Shown: positions 1 to 9,325 of the stretch, piece by piece
Numbering within the stretch: position 1 is the first letter of the stretch
Layout: each line of letters begins with the position of its first letter
Assembly (NCBI GenBank): GCA_016876015.1
Contig: VGOD01000035.1
Span: 1-34,062, forward strand
Source: Chloroflexota bacterium
GTDB taxonomy: Bacteria; Chloroflexota; Anaerolineae; CG2-30-64-16
Reading direction: 5' to 3'
DNA: 34,062 nt
Position numbers and translations under genes: made by a program
The notes under the pieces: model-generated
Databases searched by the model: none
What the model saw: the letters and a program-made list of their open reading frames with translations, nothing else
What the model was told of the DNA's origin: nothing

Positions 1-3000
1 TCTGGCTCGTTTTCGAGGGCATCCTCCAGGAATGGGTCATCTTCGTGAACGGCGTGCGCGTGGCCGCGGGTAACGAGAACTTCCTGCCGATCGAGGTGGA
101 CGTCACGGCCCACGTGCGGCCGGGCGAGGTGAATGCGTTGGCCGTCTGGTGCGGCGCATGGCGCAGCGTGACGACGGTGACCGGCCCAAAGTTGCTCGTG
201 CCGGAAGGCTCGTGGTTCGCCCGGCTGGGCCGCGGCATCTGGCAGGATGTGTTCCTCGAAGTTCGCCCGGCGGTCGCCGTGGAGGATGTCTTCGTCCAGA
301 CCTCGGTGCGCCGCGGCGAGCTTTCGGCGCGCGTGCGGGTGAATCATGCTGTGTCATTGCGAGGAGCGGGTTCTGCGACGAAGCAATCCTCTGCGCATGG
401 AGAAGATTGCTTCGGCCCGAACGACGGGCCTCGCAATGACGCGCTGATCGTGCGCGCCTGCGTGCTGGACGGCGAGCGGGTCGTGCTGACGCTGCCCGAG
501 AAGCCAATCAGCGTGGCCGCGGGCGAAGCGACTGAGGTCGAACTGATCCAGCCCTGGCCCGATCCGATCTTCTGGTCGCCGGAGAACCCGCATCTCTATC
601 ATCTTGAAGTGGAGCTGTGGGCGGACGGGCGACTGGTTGACCGGCGCACGGTGCGGTTCGGGTTCCGCGAGGTGTGGTTGGAAGATCACAAGCTCATCCT
701 CAACGGGACGCGCATCAACCTGCGCGGCGACGCCTGGCACTACCAGGGCTTCGTCCAGCAGTTCCCGGAGTACGCCGCCAACTGGTATCGGCTGTGCAAA
801 GAAACCGGCATCAACTTCATCCGCCTGCACGCCATGCCCTATCCGCAATTCTACCTGGATTTGGCCGACGAGATGGGCATGTTGCTCGTGTCGGAGAGCG
901 CCATCTACGGGTCGAGCAAGGCGATGGTCGCCGAGCATCCGGAGTTTCTGGCAGCCTGCCGTAGTCACCTCCGTGACTTCGTGCGCCGGGACCGGAATCA
1001 TCCCAGCGTAGTGATCTGGAGCATGCAGAACGAGATGCGCTGGGTGGACGGTCGCGACGGCTACAAAGCGGCGATGCCGGCGCTGACTGCGGTGATGAAG
1101 GCGGAAGATGGCACGCGGCCCATCTCCTACGATGGCGACAACCGCCTGGTGGAGCCGCAGGCGTGCGAGATCGTCTCCATGCACTACAACATTGATGGCA
1201 CCGTAGCAAGCTGGGATCGAAGCAAGCCGCTGATCTTCGGTGAGCACGGCAAGTGGCACTACGTCGCGCCGCAGGTGGGCGCCGAGTTTGCAGGCTCCGC
1301 GGCCTACGCCAGCCTGGAGCGCTGCCTGGAGAGCATCGGCCGCGAGGAGCAGCTTTTCAACGAGTATGCTCGGCGAGAGGAAGTGACCGGCCTCACCCCG
1401 TTCAATATCGCCAACTACTGCGCCTGGACCTTCCCCGATCACGACATCCCGCTCGACTGGCCCGATCTGACGACCCCCGGCCCGAAGCCCAGGGTCATCC
1501 CGGCGCATACGCTGGTGGTGAACAACGGCCTGGCCGCCGGCGATCCGCGCTTCCGGCCCAACCCCTCGTACGCGATGATCCAGGAGTCGTTCCAGCCTGT
1601 GGCGGCCATCGCCAACGAGTACGATACGGCCTTCTTCGGCGGGGAGAGCGTGCGGCGTAGCGTCAGCGTCTACAACGACACCGAGCACGCGGTCGAGGCG
1701 CGTCTCGCCTTTCGTCTGACCGCCGCCGACGGGGCGGTGATCTGCCACGGCGAGCGGTCCGGGCGCCAACAGCCCGGCGAGAAGCTGGAATGGGAGTTCG
1801 TTCTTCCGCTGCCGGCTGTGGAAGCGGCGAGCCAGATCACGCTCGAACTGGCGTTGTATCACGGGGAACGGCTGGTCTGGACGGGAGAACCCCGCTCCTA
1901 CAAGGTTCTTCCATCCAGCCTTCGCGCCGAGCCGGTGAACCTCGGCGGCAAACGCGTCGCCTGCCTGGGCGCGATGGCGTCCTGCCATGCCCTGGCCGCG
2001 CTTATCCCGGAGATCGTCTGGCTGCCGCGCCTGCCCGACAGCCTGGACGGGCTCGATCTGCTGGTGATCGGCCCCGAGTTCGCAGAGACCGAGGAGCGCG
2101 CGGCCGCGATCCTGGAACCATTCGTTCGCAACGGTGGGTCGCTGCTGATCATGGAGCAGGGCAGCTATCTTCCCGGCGAGCTGGTTCTCTCCGGCAAGAA
2201 GTTCTACAACGCCTTCGTGGCTCAGCCCGACCACCCGGTCTTTACTGGGCTTGCAGCCGAAGATTTCATCCAGTGGAATCGTGCCAGCATCCACGCCGGC
2301 GACGATCAGTGGCTGGTGCAGAACGCCTTCAACAAGCCGGAACGCGGCGACTTCTCGATCCTGCTCGAATGCGGCGCCGGCGACTGGGGCAATGGCGGTA
2401 TGAACTGGGCCGCGCTGGTCGAGTATCGGCTGGGGCGCGGGCGGGTGCTGTTGAACCGCGTCGAACTGCTGGAGCATTGGGCGCAGCATCCTATCGCCTG
2501 TCAACTGGTGCGCAACCTGCTGGAATATGGCGCAACCGCACCGGCTCTCTCCGAGGCTACTGATGTGCGCGTCATCGTGGGATCCTCGGGCGAGGGGTTC
2601 TTATCTTCGCTCGGCGTGCAGTTCACGGCGTTGGCGGCCAATGATCTGCCCGATGAGGCTGATCTTCTGATTTGCGATCTCGCCGCGCTCGACCTGGCCC
2701 AGGCGCGGGCGCTGCATGGCTGGGTACAGGCGGGCCTGCGTCTGATCCTGCTGCCGGTCGAGCCATCTCAATCGGAACGGCTAGCAGCTTTACTCGGCCG
2801 GCCGGTCGCGATCACCGAGGCGCCGGTCTACCAGGTGACGCGGTTGGCCGATCGCTTCACGGCCGATATCACATCGCACGATCTCTACATGTTCGAGAAG
2901 GCGTCCTATACGCAGCCGCCGAAAGTGAATCGGCTGATCTGCCAGTACGCCCTCGACGTGGCTGACGCCGAGCCGCTGCTGCAGGATCCGCACACGCCGT

Positions 3001-3745
3001 GGGAGGTCTATTTCGTCCGGCGCGAACTGGAAGAGTATCAGAAGATGGCCCGCGCCACGCAGACCCTGGCCGAGCCGTTCACGTCGCGCACCTATGGCGC
3101 ACGGGTGGCGGTCGGGCAGGGCGAGGTGGTGTTGTGGCAGGTGGATTACCGGCTGGATTCGGAGAAGGTGCGGCGAAGTTGGGCGCCGGGCTGGCGACGC
3201 CGCTCTTCTCCTACCGCAAGGCGCCGGCCGACCTGGGCATTCCGGCCTTCATGGGGATCGCACGCCAGCCGTACATGGATCAGGCCGCGATGACCGCCTA
3301 CTTCAGCGACCCCGGCTTCATCCTCAACAACCTGGGCGAAGGGGTCTTTGGCTGGATGCAGCGGAAGGACAAGCAGGCCGGCCGGGTGGTCGTGCCAGAC
3401 AGCGCAGGCCAGAGCTGGTTCCTGACCGTCTTCATCGAATCGGAAGTGAATCGCGACCCTGAGCAGCGCGGCACCGATGTGTTGCCCGATCCGTCGCTGG
3501 TGCCCGATCTCTACCTTGAAATCAATCGGCCCTTCCGGCTCTACCTCAACGGCCGCTGCCTGGCCGATGCACCGGCCCCATCCGCCGGCCCGGCGAAGAT
3601 CGAAGACGCACTGTTGCGCCAGGGGATCAACCGGCTGGTTCTGGTCTGCGCCGCGGGCGCCGAGGAAATCCGGCTGAACGCCTGGTTCAAGGACAAGCTG
3701 GGTGCGTTCCTGCCGGATTTGCGGTATCGGCTGACGTTGGATTGA
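1..3745 (+). CDS. Glycoside hydrolase family 2 protein (5' partial, one-base frameshift)
   Basis: The gene enters the window already open; the first full codon is at position 3 and no start is visible. The order is typical of GH2 (beta-galactosidase/glucuronidase/mannosidase type): a jelly-roll sugar-binding region (FEGI..EWVIFVNGVRV), an Ig-like domain, then a TIM barrel. The barrel contains LNGTRINLRGD, the acid/base motif WSMQNEM (Glu codon 1032-1034) and a likely nucleophile in FGEHG (Glu codon 1242-1244). The C-terminal half includes a Rossmann-like, amidotransferase-like segment (about 1950-2850). The frame changes near 3171-3173, where GTGCGG-CGAAG reads through as frame 3 and the conserved-looking tail (ATPLFSYRK to RYRLTLD) lies in frame 2. 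One extra G would join them into 1247 codons. An 88-bp palindromic repeat (353-440) is read in frame. The substrate is unknown. The gene converges on the 3765-4856 gene with 19 bp between them. Confidence 0.85.
353..440. repeat. Palindromic repeat element copy 1, inside the GH2 coding sequence
   Basis: This 88-bp element has perfect 12-bp terminal inverted repeats (GTCATTGCGAGG at 353-364, CCTCGCAATGAC at 429-440). An inner 9-bp inverted repeat is also perfect (GAAGCAATC at 380-388, GATTGCTTC at 405-413). It is translated in frame as about 30 residues that look foreign to the GH2 fold (SLRGAGSATKQS...PRND). A second copy with the same architecture lies at 6607-6687. Elements of this look occur widely as dispersed, MITE-like repeats in bacterial genomes (general knowledge). 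Confidence 0.8.
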
Positions 3746-3764
3746 GCGGTTGCATGACGGGCTA

Positions 3765-4856
3765 TCAGGTGATCGAGGCGGCGTGAGCCGGGTTGTCGCC
3801 TATCCAGGCGGCCAAACCTTCACGGTTCAGCAGATAACGCACCGCATCGGGACGCTCGAAAAGGCGCGCCATGTCGGCGGCGAGCCGCTTTGGGCTGTTG
3901 ACAAATGCATCCACCGAGCCGCCCGCCATGTGGGGCGTGAGGGTCACGTTGGGCAGCGTAACCAGCGGGTGCTCCAGGCCGGGCGGCTCCTTCTCGAAGA
4001 CATCCAGCGCGGCGCCGGCGATCCGCCCGTCCTTCAGGGCATGGTAGAGCGCGTCTTCATCCACCAGGCCGGCGCGCGCGGTGTTGATGAGATAGGCGGT
4101 CGGCTGCATCAGCGCCAGCTCGCGCGATCCGATCAGATGGCGGTTGTCGGCCGTGAGGCGGGCGTGCAGCGACACGAAGTCCGCGGCAGCCAGCAACTCA
4201 TTCAGGCTGACAAGCTGCACGCCGTGCTGGGCAGCCGCTTTCGGCCTGGCATAGGGATCATAGCCCAGGATGCGCACCTCGAACCCGCTCAACCGCCGCG
4301 CTACCTTCAGCCCGATTTCGCCCAGCCCGATCAGCCCCACGGTGCGGCCGGGCAGGTCGGGGATGTGCTGGTAGTTCGGGTAGGTGCGGATCCACTCGCC
4401 GTTCTTCAGGCCGTGATGCCCGCGGGCGATGTTGCGCGCCTCGGCGATGATCATCCCGACCGTGAAGTCGGCCACGGCGTCGGCGTTGCGGCCCGGCGTG
4501 TTGAAGACCAACAGCCCGCGTTCCCTGGCGTAGGCGAAGTTAACATTTTCGTAGCCCCCGCGTAGCACCCCGATGACCTTCAGCCGCGGGCAGGCTTCGA
4601 TCAGGCGCCGGGTCACTGGGCAGAAGTGGGTAATGAGGATCTCGGCTTCTGCGGCCGCCGCGAAAATCTCTTCGGGCGGCTCCACCGCATCGCTCCCGCC
4701 TTGCTCGACCAGCAGGTTGATCGCCTGCAACTGATCGAAGCCGTCCAACTGCCACTCGACCGTCTCCACCTGCACGCCGTGCGCCGCCAACTCCGCAAAG
4801 CCCCGGCTGATGGCCCAACGCGGCACGAACAAATCACCGATCCCAACGAGTTTCAT
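3765..4856 (-). CDS. D-isomer-specific 2-hydroxyacid dehydrogenase
   Basis: This 363-residue protein is predicted to interconvert a 2-keto acid and a D-2-hydroxy acid with NAD(P)(H) in the cytoplasm. Its nucleotide-binding motif GLGEIG is at 177-182. The family's catalytic triad is present: Arg261 in NTARAGLVDEDAL, Glu290 in DVFEKEP and His309 in LTPHMAGG. The length suits the phosphoglycerate/glyoxylate/erythronate dehydrogenase superfamily, but the substrate cannot be read from sequence. The ATG at 4856 overlaps the TGA of the upstream zinc dehydrogenase gene (ATGA), so the two are probably translationally coupled. It is the last gene of the long SorC-led operon. Its stop is 19 bp from the end of the convergent GH2 gene, with no clear terminator between. 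Confidence 0.9.
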   Translation of the reverse strand: MKLVGIGDLFVPRWAISRGFAELAAHGVQVETVEWQLDGFDQLQAINLLVEQGGSDAVEPPEEIFAAAAEAEILITHFCPVTRRLIEACPRLKVIGVLRGGYENVNFAYARERGLLVFNTPGRNADAVADFTVGMIIAEARNIARGHHGLKNGEWIRTYPNYQHIPDLPGRTVGLIGLGEIGLKVARRLSGFEVRILGYDPYARPKAAAQHGVQLVSLNELLAAADFVSLHARLTADNRHLIGSRELALMQPTAYLINTARAGLVDEDALYHALKDGRIAGAALDVFEKEPPGLEHPLVTLPNVTLTPHMAGGSVDAFVNSPKRLAADMARLFERPDAVRYLLNREGLAAWIGDNPAHAASIT

Positions 4857-5929
4857 GTGCTGACACCCTCTTCCGCAGGCCGCAGGACCACCCGCAAGGC
4901 CTCGCCACGCTGCATCAGGTCAAATGCGGCGTGGATGCCAGACAGGCCAAACTGGTGCGTCACCAGCTTCTCGGCTGGGAAACGGTCGCTGCCGATCAGT
5001 GCCACGGCCGCCGCGACTTGGCGCGGGCTGGAGTCGCTGGCGCCCACGATTTTGAGCTCGCCGTAGTGGATGGGCCGGCTGTCGAGCGCGAGCATGCTCT
5101 TCCCCGCGGGCAGGGAGGCGAACAGGCACACGACCCCGCGCTTGCGCACCAGGCCGATCGCCTGTTCTTGTGGCTCGGCTGAAGGTGCCGCCACGATGAC
5201 CGCATCCGCGCCGATGTCGCCGGTTTCGGCCCGCACGACCCCGCGCAGATCAGCCAGTTGCGGATTGACCAGCGCATCAATGCCGAACGCTTCAGCCTGC
5301 TTCAGTCGCGTCGTGTTCCGGCCCGAAAGGATCACCTTGGCCGCGCCGTATTGTTTGGCGACACAGGCATTCAAGATTCCGAGCGGCCCACCCCCAATCA
5401 CCACGACGACATCGCCGGGGCCGATGCCGCAATTCTCGACCGCATTCACCGCGCAGCTTGTCGGCTCGGCCAGCGCTGCGCAGATCGCCGGGATGCCCGC
5501 CGGAACCTTGACCACATGGCCGTTACCCAGCGCCCGCGCCGGGATCGTGACGTACTCGGCCATGCCGCCGGCGTAGCCGAAACCCATCGGTGCCAAGTTG
5601 ATGCACAGGTTGGGCCAGCCGCGGCGACAGCAGTAGCACTCGCCGCACGAGATCGAGGTCGCCATCACCACGCGCTCGCCCAGTCTGAACCCCGGCACGG
5701 CCGCGCCGACGGTTTCGACCAACCCGGTGAACTCGTGCCCCATGGTCAGCGGCGCCTTGATGCGCGGGTTGCCGTTCAGGAACGACTTCAGGTCGGTGCC
5801 GCAGACCGCGCAGGCATCCACGCGGACGCGCAACTCGTCATCGCTGCACGCAGGCACCGGCAAGGTCTCGATCCGGACATCGCCCGGCGCATGGAAGACC
5901 ACCGCTTGCATCGTCGCCTGGGCCGTCAT
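4853..5929 (-). CDS. Zinc-dependent medium-chain alcohol/polyol dehydrogenase
   Basis: This 358-residue MDR-superfamily enzyme is of the sorbitol/threonine dehydrogenase type. Catalytic zinc ligands are Cys43 (CAVCGTD), His65-Glu66 (MGHEF) and probably Glu155 (LAEPTSC). The structural zinc lobe is complete (Cys95, Cys98, Cys101, Cys109). The cofactor-binding glycine motif GGGPLG is at 179-184. It is predicted to oxidise a secondary alcohol of a sugar, polyol or sugar acid with NAD(P)+. Both ends overlap neighbours by ATGA: its start with the deoC stop (5926-5929) and its stop with the 2-hydroxyacid dehydrogenase start (4853-4856). This indicates tight coupling and a shared pathway. The exact substrate is unknown. 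Confidence 0.9.
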   Translation of the reverse strand: MTAQATMQAVVFHAPGDVRIETLPVPACSDDELRVRVDACAVCGTDLKSFLNGNPRIKAPLTMGHEFTGLVETVGAAVPGFRLGERVVMATSISCGECYCCRRGWPNLCINLAPMGFGYAGGMAEYVTIPARALGNGHVVKVPAGIPAICAALAEPTSCAVNAVENCGIGPGDVVVVIGGGPLGILNACVAKQYGAAKVILSGRNTTRLKQAEAFGIDALVNPQLADLRGVVRAETGDIGADAVIVAAPSAEPQEQAIGLVRKRGVVCLFASLPAGKSMLALDSRPIHYGELKIVGASDSSPRQVAAAVALIGSDRFPAEKLVTHQFGLSGIHAAFDLMQRGEALRVVLRPAEEGVST

Positions 5930-6594
5930 GCGGGCGCCTCATCCACGATGGCTTGGGTCGCGGTCGCGCCCAGCCGCTTGCAGCCTTGCTCCAGGTAGGC
6001 TGCGGCCGTGGTGTAGGAGCGCACCCCGCCCGACGCCTTTACGCCCATCGTCTGACCCACCGTCTGCACCATCACGCCGATTACTTCCGGCGTGGCGCCG
6101 CCGTCGCCGAAGCCGGTGGAGGTCTTGACGTAGTCGGCGCCGGCCGCCTCCGCGATCTTGCACGCCGCGGCGACTTGCGCCAGGGAGAGGTAGCACGTCT
6201 CCAGGATGACTTTGACGAGTACGCCGTGCGGCCGGGCCTCGGCCACGACCGCGGCGATGTCGCAGCGGACATGGTCGAGATCGCCGGACAGGAACTTACC
6301 GATGTTCATCACCATGTCCAGCTCGGCCGCGCCGTCCGCAATCGCCAGCCGCGCTTCGAGCGCCTTGACCTCGGGACGGTTGGCGCCGTGCGGGAAACCG
6401 ATGACGACCGATGGCACGACATCGCTGCCGGCCAATTCGCGAGCTGCCAAAGGCACATCGGTCGGCCGCACGCACACGCTGGCGATGTGGTATTCTTTCG
6501 CGAGTTTGCAGGCGGCGATGATCTCCTGATCGGTGGCGAACGGTTTCAGGACGGCATGGTCAATGGTTTTGGCGACTTGGGTCTTGGTCCACAT
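5926..6594 (-). CDS. deoC: Deoxyribose-phosphate aldolase
   Basis: This 222-residue class I aldolase matches DeoC throughout. The family reaction cleaves 2-deoxy-D-ribose 5-phosphate to glyceraldehyde 3-phosphate and acetaldehyde. Visible signatures are IDHAVLKPFAT near the N terminus, VIGFPHG, ELDMVMNIG (Asp93), the Schiff-base lysine in DYVKTSTGF (Lys157) and the second lysine in VKASGGV (Lys186). I start at the ATG at 6594, preceded by GGAGG. A longer frame to 6645 exists only because a palindromic repeat upstream is open, and its added residues are not DeoC-like. In this operon DeoC sits with an FGGY kinase and several dehydrogenases, so it may act on a different phosphorylated sugar than deoxyribose 5-phosphate (inference). 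Confidence 0.95.
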   Translation of the reverse strand: MWTKTQVAKTIDHAVLKPFATDQEIIAACKLAKEYHIASVCVRPTDVPLAARELAGSDVVPSVVIGFPHGANRPEVKALEARLAIADGAAELDMVMNIGKFLSGDLDHVRCDIAAVVAEARPHGVLVKVILETCYLSLAQVAAACKIAEAAGADYVKTSTGFGDGGATPEVIGVMVQTVGQTMGVKASGGVRSYTTAAAYLEQGCKRLGATATQAIVDEAPA

Positions 6595-6606
6595 AGTTCC
6601 TCCATC

Positions 6607-6687
6607 GTCATTGCGAGCGTCTTTTGCGAAGCAATCCCCCGCCAAGGCAGAGATTGCTTCGTCGCGAACGACGCTCCTCGCAATGAC
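6607..6687. repeat. Palindromic repeat element copy 2, between an SDR gene and deoC
   Basis: This 81-bp element has 11-bp terminal inverted repeats (GTCATTGCGAG at 6607-6617, CTCGCAATGAC at 6677-6687). It has the same inner repeat as copy 1 (GAAGCAATC at 6628-6636, GATTGCTTC at 6652-6660). It fills most of the gap between the SDR stop (6701) and the deoC ribosome binding site, and would form a long hairpin in the operon mRNA. It also creates a spurious upstream extension of the deoC frame. Confidence 0.8.
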
Positions 6688-6700
6688 CGCTGATATTGGG

Positions 6701-7489
6701 TTAGTGCATCTCCCGGCCGCCGGTCACGTTGATCGCCTGGCCGGTCATATAGTCCGCCCCCGTGGAAGCCAGAAAGCAGGTGACTGCCACGACATCCTCG
6801 ATCCGGGCCAGCCGCTTGAGCGGCACCTTGGCGGAGAATTGCTTAACGACTTGCTCCATCGGCATCTGGAGATTCTGGACATAGCCAGCCGACACCGCGC
6901 TCCAGACGCCGGTGTTCTCGGTGATGCCGGGGCAGACGCAGTTCACGTTGATCCCCGCATCGGCCAGCTCGTAGGCCAGCGCTTGCGTAAAGCCGATGAT
7001 CGCTGCCTTGGCTGCGGAGTAGTGGCACATCAGCGCCGAGCCGGTCTTGCCGGACTTGGAGGAGAAGTTGACGATCCGGCCGTAGCGGTGCGCCTTCATG
7101 AGTGGGACGACTTCACGAGCGTAGAGGAACGTCCCCTTGCAGTTGACCGCGAAGATGCGCTCCCAGTCGGCCTCGCTGATCTCCTCCACCTTGCCCTGCC
7201 TGACGATCCCCGCGACATTGATCAGGATGTCAACGCGCCCTGCGGCCGCCGCGGCCGCAGCTGCGACGACTGCTCGCACCTGCTCGGCTTGCGTGACGTC
7301 GGCTGCCAGGCCGCGGCATGGGCCAAGCACACTCAGCTCTGCCACGGTCGCGGCCACCGCATCGGGCCGCAGGTCGCTGATGAAAACGAGCGCGCCGCTG
7401 CGGCAGAACTCGGCCGCAATCCCCTTGCCAATCGCGCCGGCCGCGCCGGTCACCAGGACCGACTTGCCGGCGAAGTCGAATTTCACCAT
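6701..7489 (-). CDS. Short-chain dehydrogenase/reductase (SDR)
   Basis: This 262-residue classical SDR has the cofactor motif TGAAGAIG at 14-21, NVAG at 91-94, catalytic Ser144, and Tyr157/Lys161 in YSAAK. The Ser-Tyr spacing of 13 is normal for the family. It resembles sugar or polyol dehydrogenases that oxidise a hydroxyl with NAD(P)+, but the substrate is not determinable. A run of eight alanines (residues 76-83) precedes GRVDILIN and is probably neutral. The ATG at 7489 has AGGAGTG upstream. The gene lies 20 bp after the preceding SDR gene in the operon. A palindromic repeat separates it from deoC downstream. Confidence 0.9.
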   Translation of the reverse strand: MVKFDFAGKSVLVTGAAGAIGKGIAAEFCRSGALVFISDLRPDAVAATVAELSVLGPCRGLAADVTQAEQVRAVVAAAAAAAAGRVDILINVAGIVRQGKVEEISEADWERIFAVNCKGTFLYAREVVPLMKAHRYGRIVNFSSKSGKTGSALMCHYSAAKAAIIGFTQALAYELADAGINVNCVCPGITENTGVWSAVSAGYVQNLQMPMEQVVKQFSAKVPLKRLARIEDVVAVTCFLASTGADYMTGQAINVTGGREMH

Positions 7490-7509
7490 CCTCTATCACT
7501 CCTGTGCTG

Positions 7510-8271
7510 TTATCGCATCAACATGCCGCCGCTCACATCCACGGTGGCGCCGGTCATGTAGCTGGCTTTGTCGGAGGCCAGGAAGACGACCACGGCCGCC
7601 ACCTCTTCGGGCTGGGCGATGCGGCCCAACGGGATGCGCTCCAGGTAGGCTTCTCCGCGCGCCGCCAACGCATCGGCCGACATGGGGGTCTCCATCATCC
7701 CGGGCGCCACGGCGTTCACCAAAATGCCATGACGGGCCACTTCGCGCGCCAGCGATACGGTCAGGTTCACCAGGCCAGCCTTGGCGGCTGCGTAGTGGGC
7801 GTGACCCGACGTAGCGCCTTGAAAGGCCGCCTGCGAAACGATATTGACGATCTTGCCGGGGCGCTCAGTCGCCAGCAGGTGGCGCACCATGCGCTGCGAG
7901 AGCATGAACGGCCCGGTCAGGTTGACCGCCACCGTATGATCCCACTCCCGGCGGCTCATTTCCTTGACGAACGCGGTCGGCCAGAGGCCGGCGTTGTTCA
8001 CCAGGATGTCCACGCGGCCAAACTCAGCGACGGCGGCGTCGAACAGTGCAGCGCAATCGGCCTCCTGAGTGATGTCGGCATAGATCGGGGCCGATTGCAC
8101 GCCAATGCGCTCGCCCAGGTGGCCGCATAGCGCAATCGCCTCGTCCCGTTTATCGAAGTAATGCACCGCTACGTGTGCGCCTTCGGCAGCGAGGGCCAGG
8201 CACGTAGCGCGGCCGAGGCCGCACGGCGCGCCGGTGACCAGGGCGATGCGATCTTTCAGACCCAAATCCAT
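7510..8271 (-). CDS. Short-chain dehydrogenase/reductase (SDR, FabG-like)
   Basis: This 253-residue classical SDR has TGAPCGLG at 13-20, NNAG at 92-95, Ser146, and Tyr160/Lys164 in YAAAK. The ending (ASYMTGATVDVSGG) is typical of FabG/glucose-dehydrogenase-like SDRs. In a sugar operon it more likely oxidises or reduces a sugar, aldonate or keto-sugar than an acyl-ACP (inference from context). It is one of three SDRs in the operon. They differ clearly in sequence, which argues for distinct steps rather than recent duplication. It starts at the ATG at 8271, with a purine-rich GAGAGAGG upstream. The URO-D-like gene ends 12 bp upstream of it. Confidence 0.9.
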   Translation of the reverse strand: MDLGLKDRIALVTGAPCGLGRATCLALAAEGAHVAVHYFDKRDEAIALCGHLGERIGVQSAPIYADITQEADCAALFDAAVAEFGRVDILVNNAGLWPTAFVKEMSRREWDHTVAVNLTGPFMLSQRMVRHLLATERPGKIVNIVSQAAFQGATSGHAHYAAAKAGLVNLTVSLAREVARHGILVNAVAPGMMETPMSADALAARGEAYLERIPLGRIAQPEEVAAVVVFLASDKASYMTGATVDVSGGMLMR

Positions 8272-8283
8272 GATGGCCTCTCT

Positions 8284-9325
8284 CTACCTGCACGCCTGGC
8301 GCAGCCGGCTGGCGATTTCCTCGGCCTCGGCACGGCTGGCAGCATTGATGTCGAAGACCAGGCGCGCATCCGGGGGATACTGCGCCGGCCAGGTCCAGGC
8401 CGGGCCTTCCCCGCCATACGAGTGCATCTGCGGCAGCCCGGCGAAGAACGCCACCGCCTGGTGGATCACCGGCGCGGGCTGAACCAGATTCAGGAGGCGC
8501 AGCCCTGGGATACGCCGGAAGCCCGGCCACTGGTGTCGCGCGTGAGCGCAACAGTGCATCCCCAGCCCACCGTAGCGCGCCGACAACTCGGCCAGTTCCG
8601 GCATGAACAGCGCGTCGAACATACGTTGGCTGATCGCGCCCACTTCATCTTCCGACAGTGTCAGTCCGCCCGGCATGAAGTAGCTGGGGTAGTGGGCAAT
8701 GAACTTCCCGGCCGAAGCGCCCGAACCGGGCGTCCAGGAACGTCGTCATCAGCGCCTTGACTTTGTGCGCCAGCCGCAACACGGCATCGGGTGTCTGCGC
8801 GAGGGCCGTGTAGAATGTGTTCTTGTCCCAGATCAGCGCGGCGATATCCATTGGGCTTTGGATGTCCACAAGCCGCACCAGCGCGGCCTCGCCTGCTCGG
8901 TCACGCAACGCCTCGGCGATGGTGAAAAGCTGCGCAATGGATGGCGCGTCGAGGCTGGGGACGGTCAGCCGCTCGGCTTCTTCTGGCGTGCGCACCAACG
9001 GCAAGGCGAAGGGCATGTTGTCTTCGGGGTAGTGTACGGCGCAGCCGAACGCCGCTGCGAAGATCTCGGTCCCGGTGTACACGTCCAGGAATGGCAGCGA
9101 GTCATCATCCAGCCAGGCCAACTGCTCAAGCTGGAGCTGATACTTACGCCAAGCCCAATCTATCCGAGCGGCGACGGCGTCGGGCGTCGGCCACGGCCGC
9201 GCGCCAAGCTCGGCCTCGCAGCGTATCAGGAACAGCCGCGTCGGCGGCTGCGCCGGATCGTAGAAGCGCCGCCAGCGTTCCTTGCGCTCGGCGACGATCG
9301 CCTTTTGTGTCGTTAGCTGTGTCAT
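8284..9325 (-). CDS. Uroporphyrinogen-decarboxylase-like (URO-D family) protein, frameshifted
   Basis: Two frames together make one URO-D superfamily protein. The N-terminal part starts at the ATG at 9325 (226 codons in frame, VDIQSPMDIAALIW..). The C-terminal part runs to 8284 (MPGGLTLSEDEVGAISQRMFDALFMPEL..). The frame breaks at the G run on the coding strand (CCC at 8707-8709 on +). Removing one G gives FGRKFIAHYPSYFMPGG and an intact protein of about 346 residues. Family members include HemE and corrinoid methyltransferases such as MtaA/CmuA; the short sugar-operon members have no settled function. A His-Cys-Cys cluster (codons at 8548-8556) falls where zinc-binding methyltransferases of the family carry a His-x-Cys motif, which is suggestive only. 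The start overlaps the FGGY kinase stop by ATGA. Confidence 0.75.

Noticed and set aside
354-2504. Long open frame (716 codons) on the - strand opposite the GH2 gene
   Set aside because: Antisense shadow of a GC-rich gene; composition is Arg/His/Gly-rich with no recognisable domain, while the + frame has clear GH2 motifs.
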